A stretch of DNA of 64,000 nucleotides from Fibrobacter succinogenes (lineage in GTDB: Bacteria > Fibrobacterota > Fibrobacteria > Fibrobacterales > Fibrobacteraceae). The notes beneath the pieces are model-generated. The model had not been told where the DNA came from. It saw nothing but the letters and a program-made list of their open reading frames with translations, and did not search any database. The translations under genes were made by a program, and so were the position numbers. The stretch is from NCBI GenBank assembly GCA_902800815.1, contig CADCGB010000019.1, positions 1-64,000 of the forward strand, read 5' to 3'. Shown here one piece after another: positions 24,996-33,768 of this stretch. Each line of letters opens with the position of its first letter. The stretch's first letter is position 1.

Positions 24996-26875
24996 TGGGT
25001 GCTTTCTCCAAAATCTGGCAATCTGCCGTAATCGCATCGATGGTCGTCGCTCCGCTCACATGGTCGGCAGTGACTATCTACATGTGTGGTGACTCCACCA
25101 TGCAGGACTGGGCCGAGGGTTACTACCCCAAGCAGGGGCAGGGCCAGGATTTCCATTTTTGGTTCGACCCGACCAAGGCGGCGGTGGTGAACCGTGGCCA
25201 GGGCGGCATGTCGCTCGGTGGCGGTGGTAAGGCCAAGGATGGCAGCACCGCTGTCGGCTATTACGACATGTTCTTCAAGAAAGGTTGCTCCAATGGCAAC
25301 TGCATCGCTGAAAAACTCAAGGCGGGCGACTACGTCGTGATCCAGTTCGGTATTAACGACGTGAACTACAGTACCGAAGATTTCTTCGCTTCCAACATGA
25401 AGAAGATGGTGAGCGATGTCCGCGCGAAGGGCGCTTACCCGATTATCATGAGCCCGATTCGCCGCCTGTATTACGATTCCCCGACGCAGATTCATAACAG
25501 CTACCGCGGTTATCCGGCGCTCAACAAGAGCCTCGCCGAAGAACTCAACGTGCCGTTTATCGACATGAGCGAGATGGTCGCGAACTACATGATTTCGGTG
25601 GGCGAGCAGTATGCGGCTCAGTTCATCTTCAACTATGCGACCAAGGCAGAATACAGCAATCTTGGCAGTGACCAGACGGACCAGGTGCACTTGCAGATGA
25701 ACGGTGCGAACGCTTTCGGTCGAATCATTACCGAGCAGATGCGCGCCCACAGTGACCCGATTGTGAAAAAGCTCGGCGACTACATGGCGCCCATGTACCA
25801 GGTGGATGTCAAGGTGAGCCCCGAAGGTGCTGCTGAAGCGACTTCGATTAACGCCTATTACCCGCAGGGAATGACCGTCATGCTCAAGACTATCCCGAAA
25901 TCCGGCAAGAAATTCCTCGGCTGGTATGACGGGAACGGCAACAAGGTGGGTGCCCCGAGCCGTTCGAACGTGAAGTCTCCTTACATTCATACGTTCGTGA
26001 TGGGTAGTGCCTCGACGCAGTTTACGGCGGTTTACGAGGGCGGAACGGCGCAGAAATATACCGGCGATGGTGCTGCGTTAACCGCATTCCCGACCACGAC
26101 CCCGAAGAGCCTTGACGATGTGACCTTTGTTCCGTTTACCCCGATTGAAGGCAGCACGCAGGATACGGTGAAAATTGACAAGGGTATCAAGAAATTCTTT
26201 GATGCAAGCACTCCGGATACGGCTGGAATCGGCTGGACTCAGAACGAATGGACTGGCTTTACGGGCGAAGGCTATTACAATTTGGATAATACGAATGCCT
26301 CGTTTGCCGCATATAAGGTCAAGTTCCCAGGCGCAGGCTATGTGACGCTTGCGGTGCGCTATGCAAACGGCGGATCGTCGGATCGTATGTTCAATGCTTA
26401 TTTGGACCATGATTACCTTGTGAGTGCGCCGCCGACGGGTGGTTGGGACAAGTGGGATACCGCCTACGTGGTGATGGATGCTCCGCAAGGTGAAGCCGAA
26501 CTCAAGATTATGTCGCTTACAAGCGATGGCGCTCCGAATCTAGATGCCTTCGGTTTCAGTATCGACGGCGTTTGCCGCGTAAGCGAAGGCTGCCCCGAAG
26601 TTCAGGATTCAACTAAGGATACGACTGATACGTCGACGACGGTTCTGCGCGGCGTGGCCGCAAATGCGGGAGTACAACTCCGTGGCGATATGCTCTCGCT
26701 TTCGGGAAATTCCGACGTGAGCGTGTTCGACATGCGCGGCCGCCTGGTGGTGCGCAAGGTTGCTACTGCGGGCGAGGTGAATCTCTCGTCGCTCGTGCGT
26801 GCGAACGGCCTGTACCGCGTTGTGATCCGTGATGGTGGTTCCAAGTTTATCGCTACATGGGCGAAGGTGAGGTAG
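24995..26875 (+). CDS. CE12 rhamnogalacturonan acetylesterase with CBM and sorting domain (first copy)
   Basis: A 626-residue secreted SGNH-type esterase that removes acetyl groups from rhamnogalacturonan, opening it for the lyase. The signal peptide ends near TWSAV. The block I motif is IYMCGDSTMQ with nucleophile Ser34; QFGINDVNY gives the oxyanion Asn; QVHLQMNGA supplies Asp229 and His232. The esterase domain runs to about residue 265, then an InlB-like connector (GKKFLGWYDGNG), a CBM35-like module (about 405-520) and a C-terminal sorting domain (VSVFDMRGRLVVRK, ANGLYRVVIRDGG). Start codon overlaps the PL11 stop (TAATG). The next gene encodes a second CE12 enzyme, only distantly similar. 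Confidence 0.92.
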   Translation: MGAFSKIWQSAVIASMVVAPLTWSAVTIYMCGDSTMQDWAEGYYPKQGQGQDFHFWFDPTKAAVVNRGQGGMSLGGGGKAKDGSTAVGYYDMFFKKGCSNGNCIAEKLKAGDYVVIQFGINDVNYSTEDFFASNMKKMVSDVRAKGAYPIIMSPIRRLYYDSPTQIHNSYRGYPALNKSLAEELNVPFIDMSEMVANYMISVGEQYAAQFIFNYATKAEYSNLGSDQTDQVHLQMNGANAFGRIITEQMRAHSDPIVKKLGDYMAPMYQVDVKVSPEGAAEATSINAYYPQGMTVMLKTIPKSGKKFLGWYDGNGNKVGAPSRSNVKSPYIHTFVMGSASTQFTAVYEGGTAQKYTGDGAALTAFPTTTPKSLDDVTFVPFTPIEGSTQDTVKIDKGIKKFFDASTPDTAGIGWTQNEWTGFTGEGYYNLDNTNASFAAYKVKFPGAGYVTLAVRYANGGSSDRMFNAYLDHDYLVSAPPTGGWDKWDTAYVVMDAPQGEAELKIMSLTSDGAPNLDAFGFSIDGVCRVSEGCPEVQDSTKDTTDTSTTVLRGVAANAGVQLRGDMLSLSGNSDVSVFDMRGRLVVRKVATAGEVNLSSLVRANGLYRVVIRDGGSKFIATWAKVR

Positions 26876-26877
26876 GG

Positions 26878-28641
26878 ATGCGTAGCGCCATTAAATTCCT
26901 TCTCATTGCCGCCGTGTTCGCGGGTATCGCCGTGAGCGATTCCACGAGCTTCACCATCCATGTGGTGGGCGATTCCACCGTCTGTACCTATAAGGATAAC
27001 GCTTACCCGCAAACGGGCTGGGGCCAGGTCATTGGGTATTTCTTCGATGGGGCACGCGTCAAGGTTAACAATGCGGCTATCGGCGGGCGCAGTTCCCGCA
27101 CGTTTATCGAGGAAGGCCGCCTGGACGATGTGATGAAGGGTGCCCAGAGTGGCGATTACCTTTTCGTGCAGTTCGGGCACAACGACCGCGACTACAGCAA
27201 GGAAGCCCGCTATGTGCCGCCTGACCAGTTCCCGGGTTATATCCAGAAGTATGTGGATGCGGGCAAGGCGAAGGGCGTGAATGTCATTCTGATTTCGCCG
27301 ATGAACCTGAACGGTAGCCGCAACGTGTTCTCTACGGGCGACAAGAACTATGATGCCCGCGGCATGATGCAGACGGTCGCGAAGAACAACAAGATTCCGT
27401 TTGTCGACCTGAACATGAAATCGTACAACACGTACAATACTACGTACAAGAACATGCCGGATTATGTGACGCGTTACTTGTACAAGAAGTTGGAGAAGGG
27501 CGAATACCCGAATTACCCCGACGGCGTGAACGACGGCACTACGCACTTCCAGGAAATGGGCTCGATGGGCCATGCGCAGATGATTTGCGAAGAACTTGAA
27601 GAAAATCTCAAGAGCAACACGAACCTTTCTGCCGAGGCGAAGGCGGCGCTCACCACGCTGGTCTCTACCATCAAGCCGCGCTACACCATCAAGGTGCAGA
27701 CGAACCTTTCGAACTATAACGGCCTCATTACGCAGACGCAGTATTTCCCGGCGGGTTCGCCCATGACGCTCCGCGTGACTCCGAACGGCCAGACCTTCGA
27801 GAAGTGGGTGGACGACGACTGCAACGAACTTTCGAAGAACATGATTTATTACGGCTTTAAGACCAAGGCCCGCAACATCACCTATACGGCTATGTTCAAG
27901 GGTGGTTCCGAATGCAAGAAGATTGCGCATGATTCCGAAGACGAGGGCGGTGATGGCCCGACGTCTTCAAGTTCCGAAGAACCGGAATCTTCGACCTCAA
28001 TCGATACGGCACTTTGCTTTACGGGCGTGGCTGATACTATCTGGCGTTCCCCGATAGATATGGCGAGTCCCGAGGTGGGTGATGGCACGACGGATTCAAA
28101 CCATGAAGGCTTTACGGGTCAGGGATTCTTCAATCTTGAAAACAGCGCCTACAGTACGGCTACGTATAAAGTAACTTCCGATCAGTCGGCGTCAAACGCT
28201 CGTGTGATGGTGCGCTATGCCTTTGCCGGCACTACCAATCGCGACATGAAGATTACGGTCGACAACGGCACCTACGATGTCGCCTTCCCGCCGACAGGCG
28301 CCTGGGATAAGTGGGATACGGTCTACATTGAAGACGTGTGGGTGGATGCGCTTGATTTCAAGGTAAAACTCGCCTCAACTACGTCGGATGGTGGCCCGAA
28401 TGTCGACATGATTGCTTTCGATATCAAGGGCGTGTACCGCACCGGATGCCAGCCTGCGAAGGTGAAGAATGATGTGGGAAATGATGTGGAATCTTCTTCG
28501 AGTGGCACGGATGCGATTGTGAAACGCCCGACGGATGTTCCTGCGGTTCGCGACGGTCGCCGCTTCAACGCTCTCGGACGCATAGTTCCCGGCGAGAAAT
28601 CGCATTCCAGGCTCCCGAAGGGCCATTATTTCAATCGATGA
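26878..28641 (+). CDS. CE12 rhamnogalacturonan acetylesterase with CBM (second copy)
   Basis: A 587-residue secreted esterase of the same family. GDSTVCTY holds nucleophile Ser33, QFGHNDRDY the oxyanion Asn, and DGTTHFQEMG the catalytic His223; its acid is probably Asp219, one residue further away than the usual Asp-x-x-His spacing. After the catalytic domain (to about 260) come an InlB-like segment (GQTFEKWVDDDC), a Glu/Ser linker and a CBM35-like module (about 395-520). Unlike its neighbours it ends with only a short tail, ALGRIVPG then LPKGHYFNR, a minimal version of the sorting domain. I start at the ATG at 26878, two bases after the previous stop and behind GGTGAGGTAGGG. Confidence 0.9.
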   Translation: MRSAIKFLLIAAVFAGIAVSDSTSFTIHVVGDSTVCTYKDNAYPQTGWGQVIGYFFDGARVKVNNAAIGGRSSRTFIEEGRLDDVMKGAQSGDYLFVQFGHNDRDYSKEARYVPPDQFPGYIQKYVDAGKAKGVNVILISPMNLNGSRNVFSTGDKNYDARGMMQTVAKNNKIPFVDLNMKSYNTYNTTYKNMPDYVTRYLYKKLEKGEYPNYPDGVNDGTTHFQEMGSMGHAQMICEELEENLKSNTNLSAEAKAALTTLVSTIKPRYTIKVQTNLSNYNGLITQTQYFPAGSPMTLRVTPNGQTFEKWVDDDCNELSKNMIYYGFKTKARNITYTAMFKGGSECKKIAHDSEDEGGDGPTSSSSEEPESSTSIDTALCFTGVADTIWRSPIDMASPEVGDGTTDSNHEGFTGQGFFNLENSAYSTATYKVTSDQSASNARVMVRYAFAGTTNRDMKITVDNGTYDVAFPPTGAWDKWDTVYIEDVWVDALDFKVKLASTTSDGGPNVDMIAFDIKGVYRTGCQPAKVKNDVGNDVESSSSGTDAIVKRPTDVPAVRDGRRFNALGRIVPGEKSHSRLPKGHYFNR

Positions 28642-28691
28642 TTTTGGGTGAGCCGGTGCAATCTTTGCGCCTGCTCACACTTTTATTGATT

Positions 28692-28726
28692 GTTGACTTT
28701 TTTATGCTGTGAAGTGTGGACTTTTT
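28692..28726 (+). promoter_or_regulatory. paired GTNGACTTTTT motifs before the TIGR02147 regulator
   Basis: GTTGACTTTTTT (28692-28703) and GTGGACTTTTT (28716-28726) lie 24 bases apart, start to start. The second sits inside a 15-base sequence identical to one at 22188 upstream of the lyase operon. A TATATT at 28729-28734 follows, 9 bases before the ATG. Candidate operator. Confidence 0.5.
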
Positions 28727-28743
28727 GTTATATTTAGGGTGAA

Positions 28744-29661
28744 ATGATTAATCTTTTTGAATACTTGAACTACCGCGAATTTTTGCGAGACGCTTACGAG
28801 GAACGCCATGCAGGTGACTGGCGCTTTAGCCACCGCTATATTGCGGAGCGTGCCGGTTTCGATGCGTCGATGTTCAACAAGATTTTGCAGGGCAAGCGCA
28901 ACCTGACTGCCCGGCTTGTTTCTGTTTTTGCCGATATTTTCTGTAACGACGAACGCGAAAAGGCCTATTTTGCCAACATGGTCGCCTTCAACCAGGCGAA
29001 GACCCACACCGAAAGCAGGCAGTATCTTGAAAAGCTTGTCGCCACGAAGGAATGCAAGGTCGAGAACGTGGCGAAAGACCAGTTCGAATACTTCGACAAC
29101 TGGTACCATGCGGTTATCCGCGAACTGGTGACGTTCTACCCGTACGTGGGTGACGATGCCGCCCTTGGGCTCATGGTGCGTCCGCCGATTACGGGTTCGC
29201 AGGTGCGTTCCTCCATTGCGCTTCTCGAACGCCTCTCGATGATCAAGAAGAATCCCGAGACGGGCTTTTACGAGCAGACGCAGGGCCTGATTTCGAGCGG
29301 TTCAGAATCGTACAGCACGGCGGTGAATTCGTATATCCAGCAGAACCTGAACGTGGCACAAGATGCGATGGACCGCTTTGATCGCGGTGAACGCAACCTT
29401 TCGACGCTCGCCTTTGCGTGCAACGAGGATACCTACAAGGAACTGGTCGAGATGGTTCGCCGCTTCCGCAGGGAAATCCTTGCGAAGGTTTCGCAGTGCG
29501 AGAAGCCCAATCGCGTATTCCAGTTGGGGATGCAGCTGTTCCCGCTGTCGGACCCGTATCCGCCGCCGCAGCGCCGAGGGCGCAAGCGCCGCATACGCGG
29601 GCTCGAGATGAACGAGGGTGTGGAACCTTCTGCGGAAAAATCTGGGGAGGGTGAACAATGA
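28744..29661 (+). CDS. TIGR02147-family putative transcriptional regulator
   Basis: A 305-residue cytoplasmic protein of TIGR02147 (DUF4423 region), a family strongly expanded in Fibrobacter. It opens with LFEYLNYREFLRDAYEER and an HTH-like segment (YIAERAGFDASMFNKILQGKRNLT, split here: RAGFDASMFNKILQGK), then the helical family core with WYHAVIRELVTFYP and a second winged-helix-like region (ITGSQVRSSIALLERLSMIKK-like). Members are usually annotated as regulators from the HTH; direct evidence of targets is lacking. The 3' end overlaps the PL1-like gene by four bases. It probably responds to pectin and controls this locus and itself, but this is inference from position and shared upstream motifs. 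Confidence 0.9.
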   Translation: MINLFEYLNYREFLRDAYEERHAGDWRFSHRYIAERAGFDASMFNKILQGKRNLTARLVSVFADIFCNDEREKAYFANMVAFNQAKTHTESRQYLEKLVATKECKVENVAKDQFEYFDNWYHAVIRELVTFYPYVGDDAALGLMVRPPITGSQVRSSIALLERLSMIKKNPETGFYEQTQGLISSGSESYSTAVNSYIQQNLNVAQDAMDRFDRGERNLSTLAFACNEDTYKELVEMVRRFRREILAKVSQCEKPNRVFQLGMQLFPLSDPYPPPQRRGRKRRIRGLEMNEGVEPSAEKSGEGEQ

Positions 29662-31346
29662 GTAAGGTGTGTGGAATGAAATGGAGCATGCCAGTTGCGG
29701 CGGCTGCGCTGCTCGCCTTTACGGCGTGCAGCAACGACGGCAAGGTTGCCGGCGGTACCGAGGCGGAATCGACTATCGCACTGCAGGTGCAACTTGCCGA
29801 CGGTTCGCCTGCGGGCCATTCGCGTGTGCGTATGCTCCCGAACGATTTCTTGAGCGATGGTGCGTCTGGTGCGGCATGGACGGAATCGGACGAAGCCGGT
29901 TTCGTGGAAATTGTGGCCGAACCGGGGAAGTACGCGCTGGAAGTCCGCAACGTGCGCGATTCCAGGGCCTCGGGTGCGGTACTGAACCTCACGCTCGATA
30001 CGAACGTGGCAAGGTCGGAAACCGTCAAGCTGGGTGAGCTTTCTACAATCGAGGGGTTCGTTTTCCTCGGGGAAGAATCTCCCGTGATTCGCGTGATGGG
30101 GCTTGACCGCTACGTGGTTCCCGATAGTACGGGGCATTTCGTTATCGACTCGCTCCCGGTGGGTGCTTTCGATGTGCATGTGACCGATGCTGCCGAAAAG
30201 AATTCTGCGACGCTCAGTTTTGTACCGGGCGATACTTTGTATGTAGATTGCTCCGACCCGGAATCCGAAATCAAGGTGTTCAAGAATCGTGAACCGGTGG
30301 CGAGCAAGTATCCCGAGAAGGACTGGAGCGAACACGATGCGCTGCTAGCCCAGATGGAGGGCTATGCTGTCGGTACTCTGGGTGCTGCGGGTGTTACCGA
30401 TACCCTGGGCAACATCTCTAGGGCGGAAGGCGAAATCTGCATCGTCACCACGACGGAAGACTACCTGATTGTCGAGGACACGACGGAGGTGGATTCTGCG
30501 GGCAATGCGAAAACTTCGGCCGTAATCGCTCCGGGTTCTCTCCGTGACTGCGCCTATCGCGAAGGCCCCACGTGGATTCTTTTTGAGAAGAGCGGTACGT
30601 ATAACTTGCAGTCTCCGCTCCGCCTCAAGAACGACAAGACCTTTGATGGCCGCGGGCGCGATGTGCGCTTTGCTGGCATGGGAATCCTTACCGAAACATC
30701 GAGCAACCTGATTTTTGAAAACATCACGTTTACGGCTCCCGCGATAACCGTGCTCGATACCAGCTCGCGCAGGGCGCTCTCGATTCACAACCGCTCGCAT
30801 CACGTGTGGGTGGACCACTGCACCTTCGAGGAATACCCGCTGGTGGAACTCGACGTGAAGCGCGGCTCGCACAACGTTACCATATCCTGGTCGCGCTTCG
30901 AAAATGCGCAGACGGGAGTGCTCTTCGGGCTTTCGGGCGATATCATCAAGGATACCGCGCAGAGCCTGACGGTGCATCACAGTTACTTTGCGGGCCTGAG
31001 CAGAGATGGCGTTCTCTCGCATGGCGGTGTGCTCCATGCCTACAGCAACTTCTTCGATGGTGTCGAGTTGTCTGGTGTGGTCTGTTCTGATTCTGCACGC
31101 TGCCTTGTCGAATCCAACGTTTTCAATAACGAGATGGCCGTGACGCTTTACCGCTGGTATAACGAGGACGGCTCTCCGGTAGATTCGACGGTCGGCTTTG
31201 TCGCGATGAAGGATAACCTGTTCACGGCGGGTGGTGAATCCGTTGATGGCGATGCCCTCGGCTACAAGCCTGATTATGAATATCGTGCCGATATTGCCGA
31301 TGCGGACAACGCCTGGCTTATAAAGAAGGATAGCGGAGCCCGGTAA
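29658..31346 (+). CDS. PL1-like pectate lyase family lipoprotein
   Basis: A 562-residue lipoprotein: lipobox AFTAC at about residue 29, an N-terminal carboxypeptidase-regulatory-like beta domain (about 40-200), then a parallel beta-helix from about 285 (ILFEKSGTYNL, FDGRGRDVRFAGMG, VWVDHCTFEE). WVDHCTF matches the calcium-site strand of PL1 pectate lyases. In the usual catalytic strand RxPRVRxG...H, this protein reads SRDGVLSHGGVLHAYSN: the first Arg remains but the two others are replaced, so activity is uncertain. It overlaps the regulator gene by ATGA and probably belongs to the same transcript. It may be a lyase with altered specificity or a pectin-binding sensor. Confidence 0.78.
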   Translation: MSKVCGMKWSMPVAAAALLAFTACSNDGKVAGGTEAESTIALQVQLADGSPAGHSRVRMLPNDFLSDGASGAAWTESDEAGFVEIVAEPGKYALEVRNVRDSRASGAVLNLTLDTNVARSETVKLGELSTIEGFVFLGEESPVIRVMGLDRYVVPDSTGHFVIDSLPVGAFDVHVTDAAEKNSATLSFVPGDTLYVDCSDPESEIKVFKNREPVASKYPEKDWSEHDALLAQMEGYAVGTLGAAGVTDTLGNISRAEGEICIVTTTEDYLIVEDTTEVDSAGNAKTSAVIAPGSLRDCAYREGPTWILFEKSGTYNLQSPLRLKNDKTFDGRGRDVRFAGMGILTETSSNLIFENITFTAPAITVLDTSSRRALSIHNRSHHVWVDHCTFEEYPLVELDVKRGSHNVTISWSRFENAQTGVLFGLSGDIIKDTAQSLTVHHSYFAGLSRDGVLSHGGVLHAYSNFFDGVELSGVVCSDSARCLVESNVFNNEMAVTLYRWYNEDGSPVDSTVGFVAMKDNLFTAGGESVDGDALGYKPDYEYRADIADADNAWLIKKDSGAR

Positions 31347-31388
31347 TTTTCTATTATTGCGTCTAGAACGCTTTAGGAAGGAATTACC

Positions 31389-32726
31389 ATGAAAAAAGGT
31401 CTTTTTGCCTTTACGGCTCTCGCTTTTACCGTCGTACTTTCGTATGGTGCGGAGCGCTATAAGGACCGCATGTTCGACGTGAAGGTCGAAAACGATGTCG
31501 TGTATGCGACGGACGTACTTCATCTGAATGCAATCAGTTCGCTTTCTACGGCGATGACGCAGCTGGTAGGTGCGGGTCGTTCTGTTTCCCTGTATGATAA
31601 CGAAACGGAAATGTCGCCCATCGACCTGCACATGGATATTTATTCACCCAAGGAAGATTCTGAAAAGAAACGCCCGGTGGTGCTCGTGATGCATGGTGGT
31701 GCATTTGCTGCTGGCTCGAAGGACGACATGGAGCAGCAGTCGGTGACCTACTGCGATTCGCTTGCGGCGCGCGGGTTTGTCGCCATTGCAGTGCAGTACC
31801 GCCTGGGCATTACGGCGACGCTCGAAAACAAGGTGCTCACCATTGATAGCTTGAACTTCTCGCGTACCGTTTATCGCGGAATCCAGGATGTACGTGCGGC
31901 AGTTCGCTACGTGCGTTCCAAGGCTTCTGACCTGGGTATAGACAAGGACCGCATTTATCTGCTGGGCAACAGTGCCGGCGCGATTCTTGCGCTCGAGAAC
32001 ATCTACATGGATCAGGCTTCCGAGGTTCCTGCTGTGGCACACGATGCTCCGGACCTGGGCTGGCTTGACATGTATGGCGTGCAGGGGGAGTATTCGCAGG
32101 CGAATGCTGCGGTTGCCTTGTGGGGCGGCGTTCATGACCCCTCCATTATAGGGGAAACGACATCTCCGGTGCTCCTGGTGCACGGGACTGCCGACAGCAC
32201 GGTGCTGTTCAAGACGGGTAGGCCCCTCGGGAACCTTGCTAGCACGCTGGGAGTAAACGCAATGATGCTCCGGCTTGTGGGAATTAACTCCATCAATATC
32301 AATACGCCCACGCTTTATGGTAGCTTTGTGGTGGATTCTGTGCTCAAGGCGAAGAATGTGGAGCACGAGACCTACTTTGTCGACGACATGCCGCATGAGT
32401 TTTATGACGAGGACGACTATGACGTGAAGGTGCGCGAGAAGGTTTTTGGATTCCTTTACGGCCTCACGCAGAAGCCTGCTACCGCGAAGGTGGTTGCCGT
32501 TGCTATGGCCCGCCCCGCACAGGTGCGCATGGGCGAGGACAATATGAACTTTACGGTGGCGTCGGGTGTGAACCTGCCTTATGCCGTTATGGACCTGCGT
32601 GGCCGTACGGTCATGAGCGGTCGCGTGTCGCAGGGTGAAGTTGTTGGCCTTGACGCCCTTGAACGCGGTGTGTACGTGCTCCGCGTGAAGGGAGAACGCC
32701 CGCTACGCTTCGGCCTTGCGAAGTAG
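31389..32726 (+). CDS. secreted alpha/beta-hydrolase esterase with sorting domain
   Basis: A 445-residue carboxylesterase-type enzyme. The signal peptide ends near VLSYGA. The fold carries the oxyanion motif HGGAFAAGS, the nucleophile elbow GNSAGA (Ser195), Asp269 in HGTADSTV and His336 in MPHEFYDE. This resembles acetyl- and feruloyl-esterases with the HGG motif. Residues 365-445 form a sorting-type C-terminal domain (YAVMDLRGRTVMSG, GVYVLRVKG). Placed after the PL1-like gene (42-base gap containing AGGAAGG), it probably removes acetyl or other esters from pectin fragments; the exact substrate cannot be told. Confidence 0.85.
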   Translation: MKKGLFAFTALAFTVVLSYGAERYKDRMFDVKVENDVVYATDVLHLNAISSLSTAMTQLVGAGRSVSLYDNETEMSPIDLHMDIYSPKEDSEKKRPVVLVMHGGAFAAGSKDDMEQQSVTYCDSLAARGFVAIAVQYRLGITATLENKVLTIDSLNFSRTVYRGIQDVRAAVRYVRSKASDLGIDKDRIYLLGNSAGAILALENIYMDQASEVPAVAHDAPDLGWLDMYGVQGEYSQANAAVALWGGVHDPSIIGETTSPVLLVHGTADSTVLFKTGRPLGNLASTLGVNAMMLRLVGINSININTPTLYGSFVVDSVLKAKNVEHETYFVDDMPHEFYDEDDYDVKVREKVFGFLYGLTQKPATAKVVAVAMARPAQVRMGEDNMNFTVASGVNLPYAVMDLRGRTVMSGRVSQGEVVGLDALERGVYVLRVKGERPLRFGLAK

Positions 32727-32771
32727 TGGTGCGAAAAAGCCCCCTTTGGGGCAGATAATTGACATTTTCTG

Positions 32772-32799
32772 TTGCCGATACGATAATTTATTGTATATT
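32772..32799 (+). promoter_or_regulatory. promoter of the PDZ-protein gene
   Basis: TTGCCG (32772-32777) and TATATT (32794-32799) are separated by 16 bases. AAGGAG at 32817 then precedes the ATG at 32828: one of the most complete promoter and ribosome-site sets in the window. Confidence 0.6.
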
Positions 32800-32827
32800 T
32801 ATGAAGGATAAATTGTAAGGAGACCTT

Positions 32828-33643
32828 ATGAACAAGTTTGCTAAGTTTTCCCTGATGGCTGCCCTTGCCGCAGCCCCTGTCATGGCTGATGAAGATTTCG
32901 GCGGTATCGGCGTGACCATTTACCAGGTCCCGGCCGGCGTGTACGTTGCCGAAGTGATTCCCGGTGGCCCTGCTGCCGATACGAAACTTGCTACTGGCGA
33001 CATCATTATCGCAATCGATGGCGTGAGCCTCAAGGGCCAGAACATCGAGTTCTCCAAGAGCCAGATCCGCGGTCAGGTGAACAAGCCGCTTGAGATTACC
33101 TACGTGAGCAACGGCGATACGTCGTCCGTGGTGGTGCGCCGTGCATCTATGCTTGTGAAGGATTTCGATGAGGAAGCCGTGAGCGCCTGGTATGGCGACA
33201 AGAAGGAATTCAACGGTGCAGAGCTTGAAACGTTTGCAAGCGGCACCGAAGCCAACAAGAAGCTCCTCGCTGTCCTTAGCCGCGGTACTGTGGTGGCGGG
33301 CGATGCGAAGGGCGTTTCTGCCAAGCACCTGAACGGAGTGTTCGTGGAAAAGGCCGAAGAGGCTGCCCCGAAGGCTCAGCCGAACAAGACGGTCAAGTCC
33401 AACGGCGCCGTGCTGAAGGGCTTCAGCCGCAATGCTATCGCATTTACGCTCAAGACTGCGGGCACGACGGTCGTGAAGGTTTCTGGTCCGAACGGCGAAG
33501 AGGTTGCCTCTGTTCGTGTGGATAATGCTCCTGCCGGTTTCAACAGCGTTTCTTGGGAAGGCGACAACCTCCCGAGCGGCCGCTACATGGTTAGCATCGA
33601 GCAGTCCTTCGGTGTTTCCGGCAAGTTTGCTGTACTGAAGTAA
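32828..33643 (+). CDS. secreted PDZ-domain protein with sorting domain
   Basis: A 271-residue exported protein. Signal peptide ends APVMADE. A PDZ domain occupies about residues 22-105 (GIGVTIYQVPAGVYVAEVIP, GGPAADTKLATGDIIIAIDG), with no protease domain attached. After a middle region it ends in a sorting-type C-terminal domain (about 190-271: AFTLKTAGTTVVKVSGPNGE, LPSGRYMVSIEQ). It may dock peptides or tether other envelope proteins; function unknown. Good promoter and ribosome-binding site precede it. The last 21 codons have a second copy 190 bases downstream. Confidence 0.82.
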   Translation: MNKFAKFSLMAALAAAPVMADEDFGGIGVTIYQVPAGVYVAEVIPGGPAADTKLATGDIIIAIDGVSLKGQNIEFSKSQIRGQVNKPLEITYVSNGDTSSVVVRRASMLVKDFDEEAVSAWYGDKKEFNGAELETFASGTEANKKLLAVLSRGTVVAGDAKGVSAKHLNGVFVEKAEEAAPKAQPNKTVKSNGAVLKGFSRNAIAFTLKTAGTTVVKVSGPNGEEVASVRVDNAPAGFNSVSWEGDNLPSGRYMVSIEQSFGVSGKFAVLK

Positions 33644-33733
33644 GAGCATCATAGCGGCCGCTCGTTTTTACGAGAGCCGCTCGCGATAGAACCTGGATAA
33701 AACAATCCCGTCATCGCTCGCTTTTCGCAAATA

Positions 33734-33762
33734 CCCCTGGTCCAACGACCAGGGGCATTTTG
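33734..33762 (+). terminator. rho-independent terminator after PDZ gene
   Basis: Eight-base stem cccctggt / accagggg (33734-33755) with a short loop, followed by CATTTTG. Confidence 0.75.
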
Positions 33763-33768
33763 CTCACG

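Noticed and set aside
32739..32752. Terminator after the secreted esterase
   Set aside because: gcccc / ggggc stem is present but no T-run follows on the plus strand.
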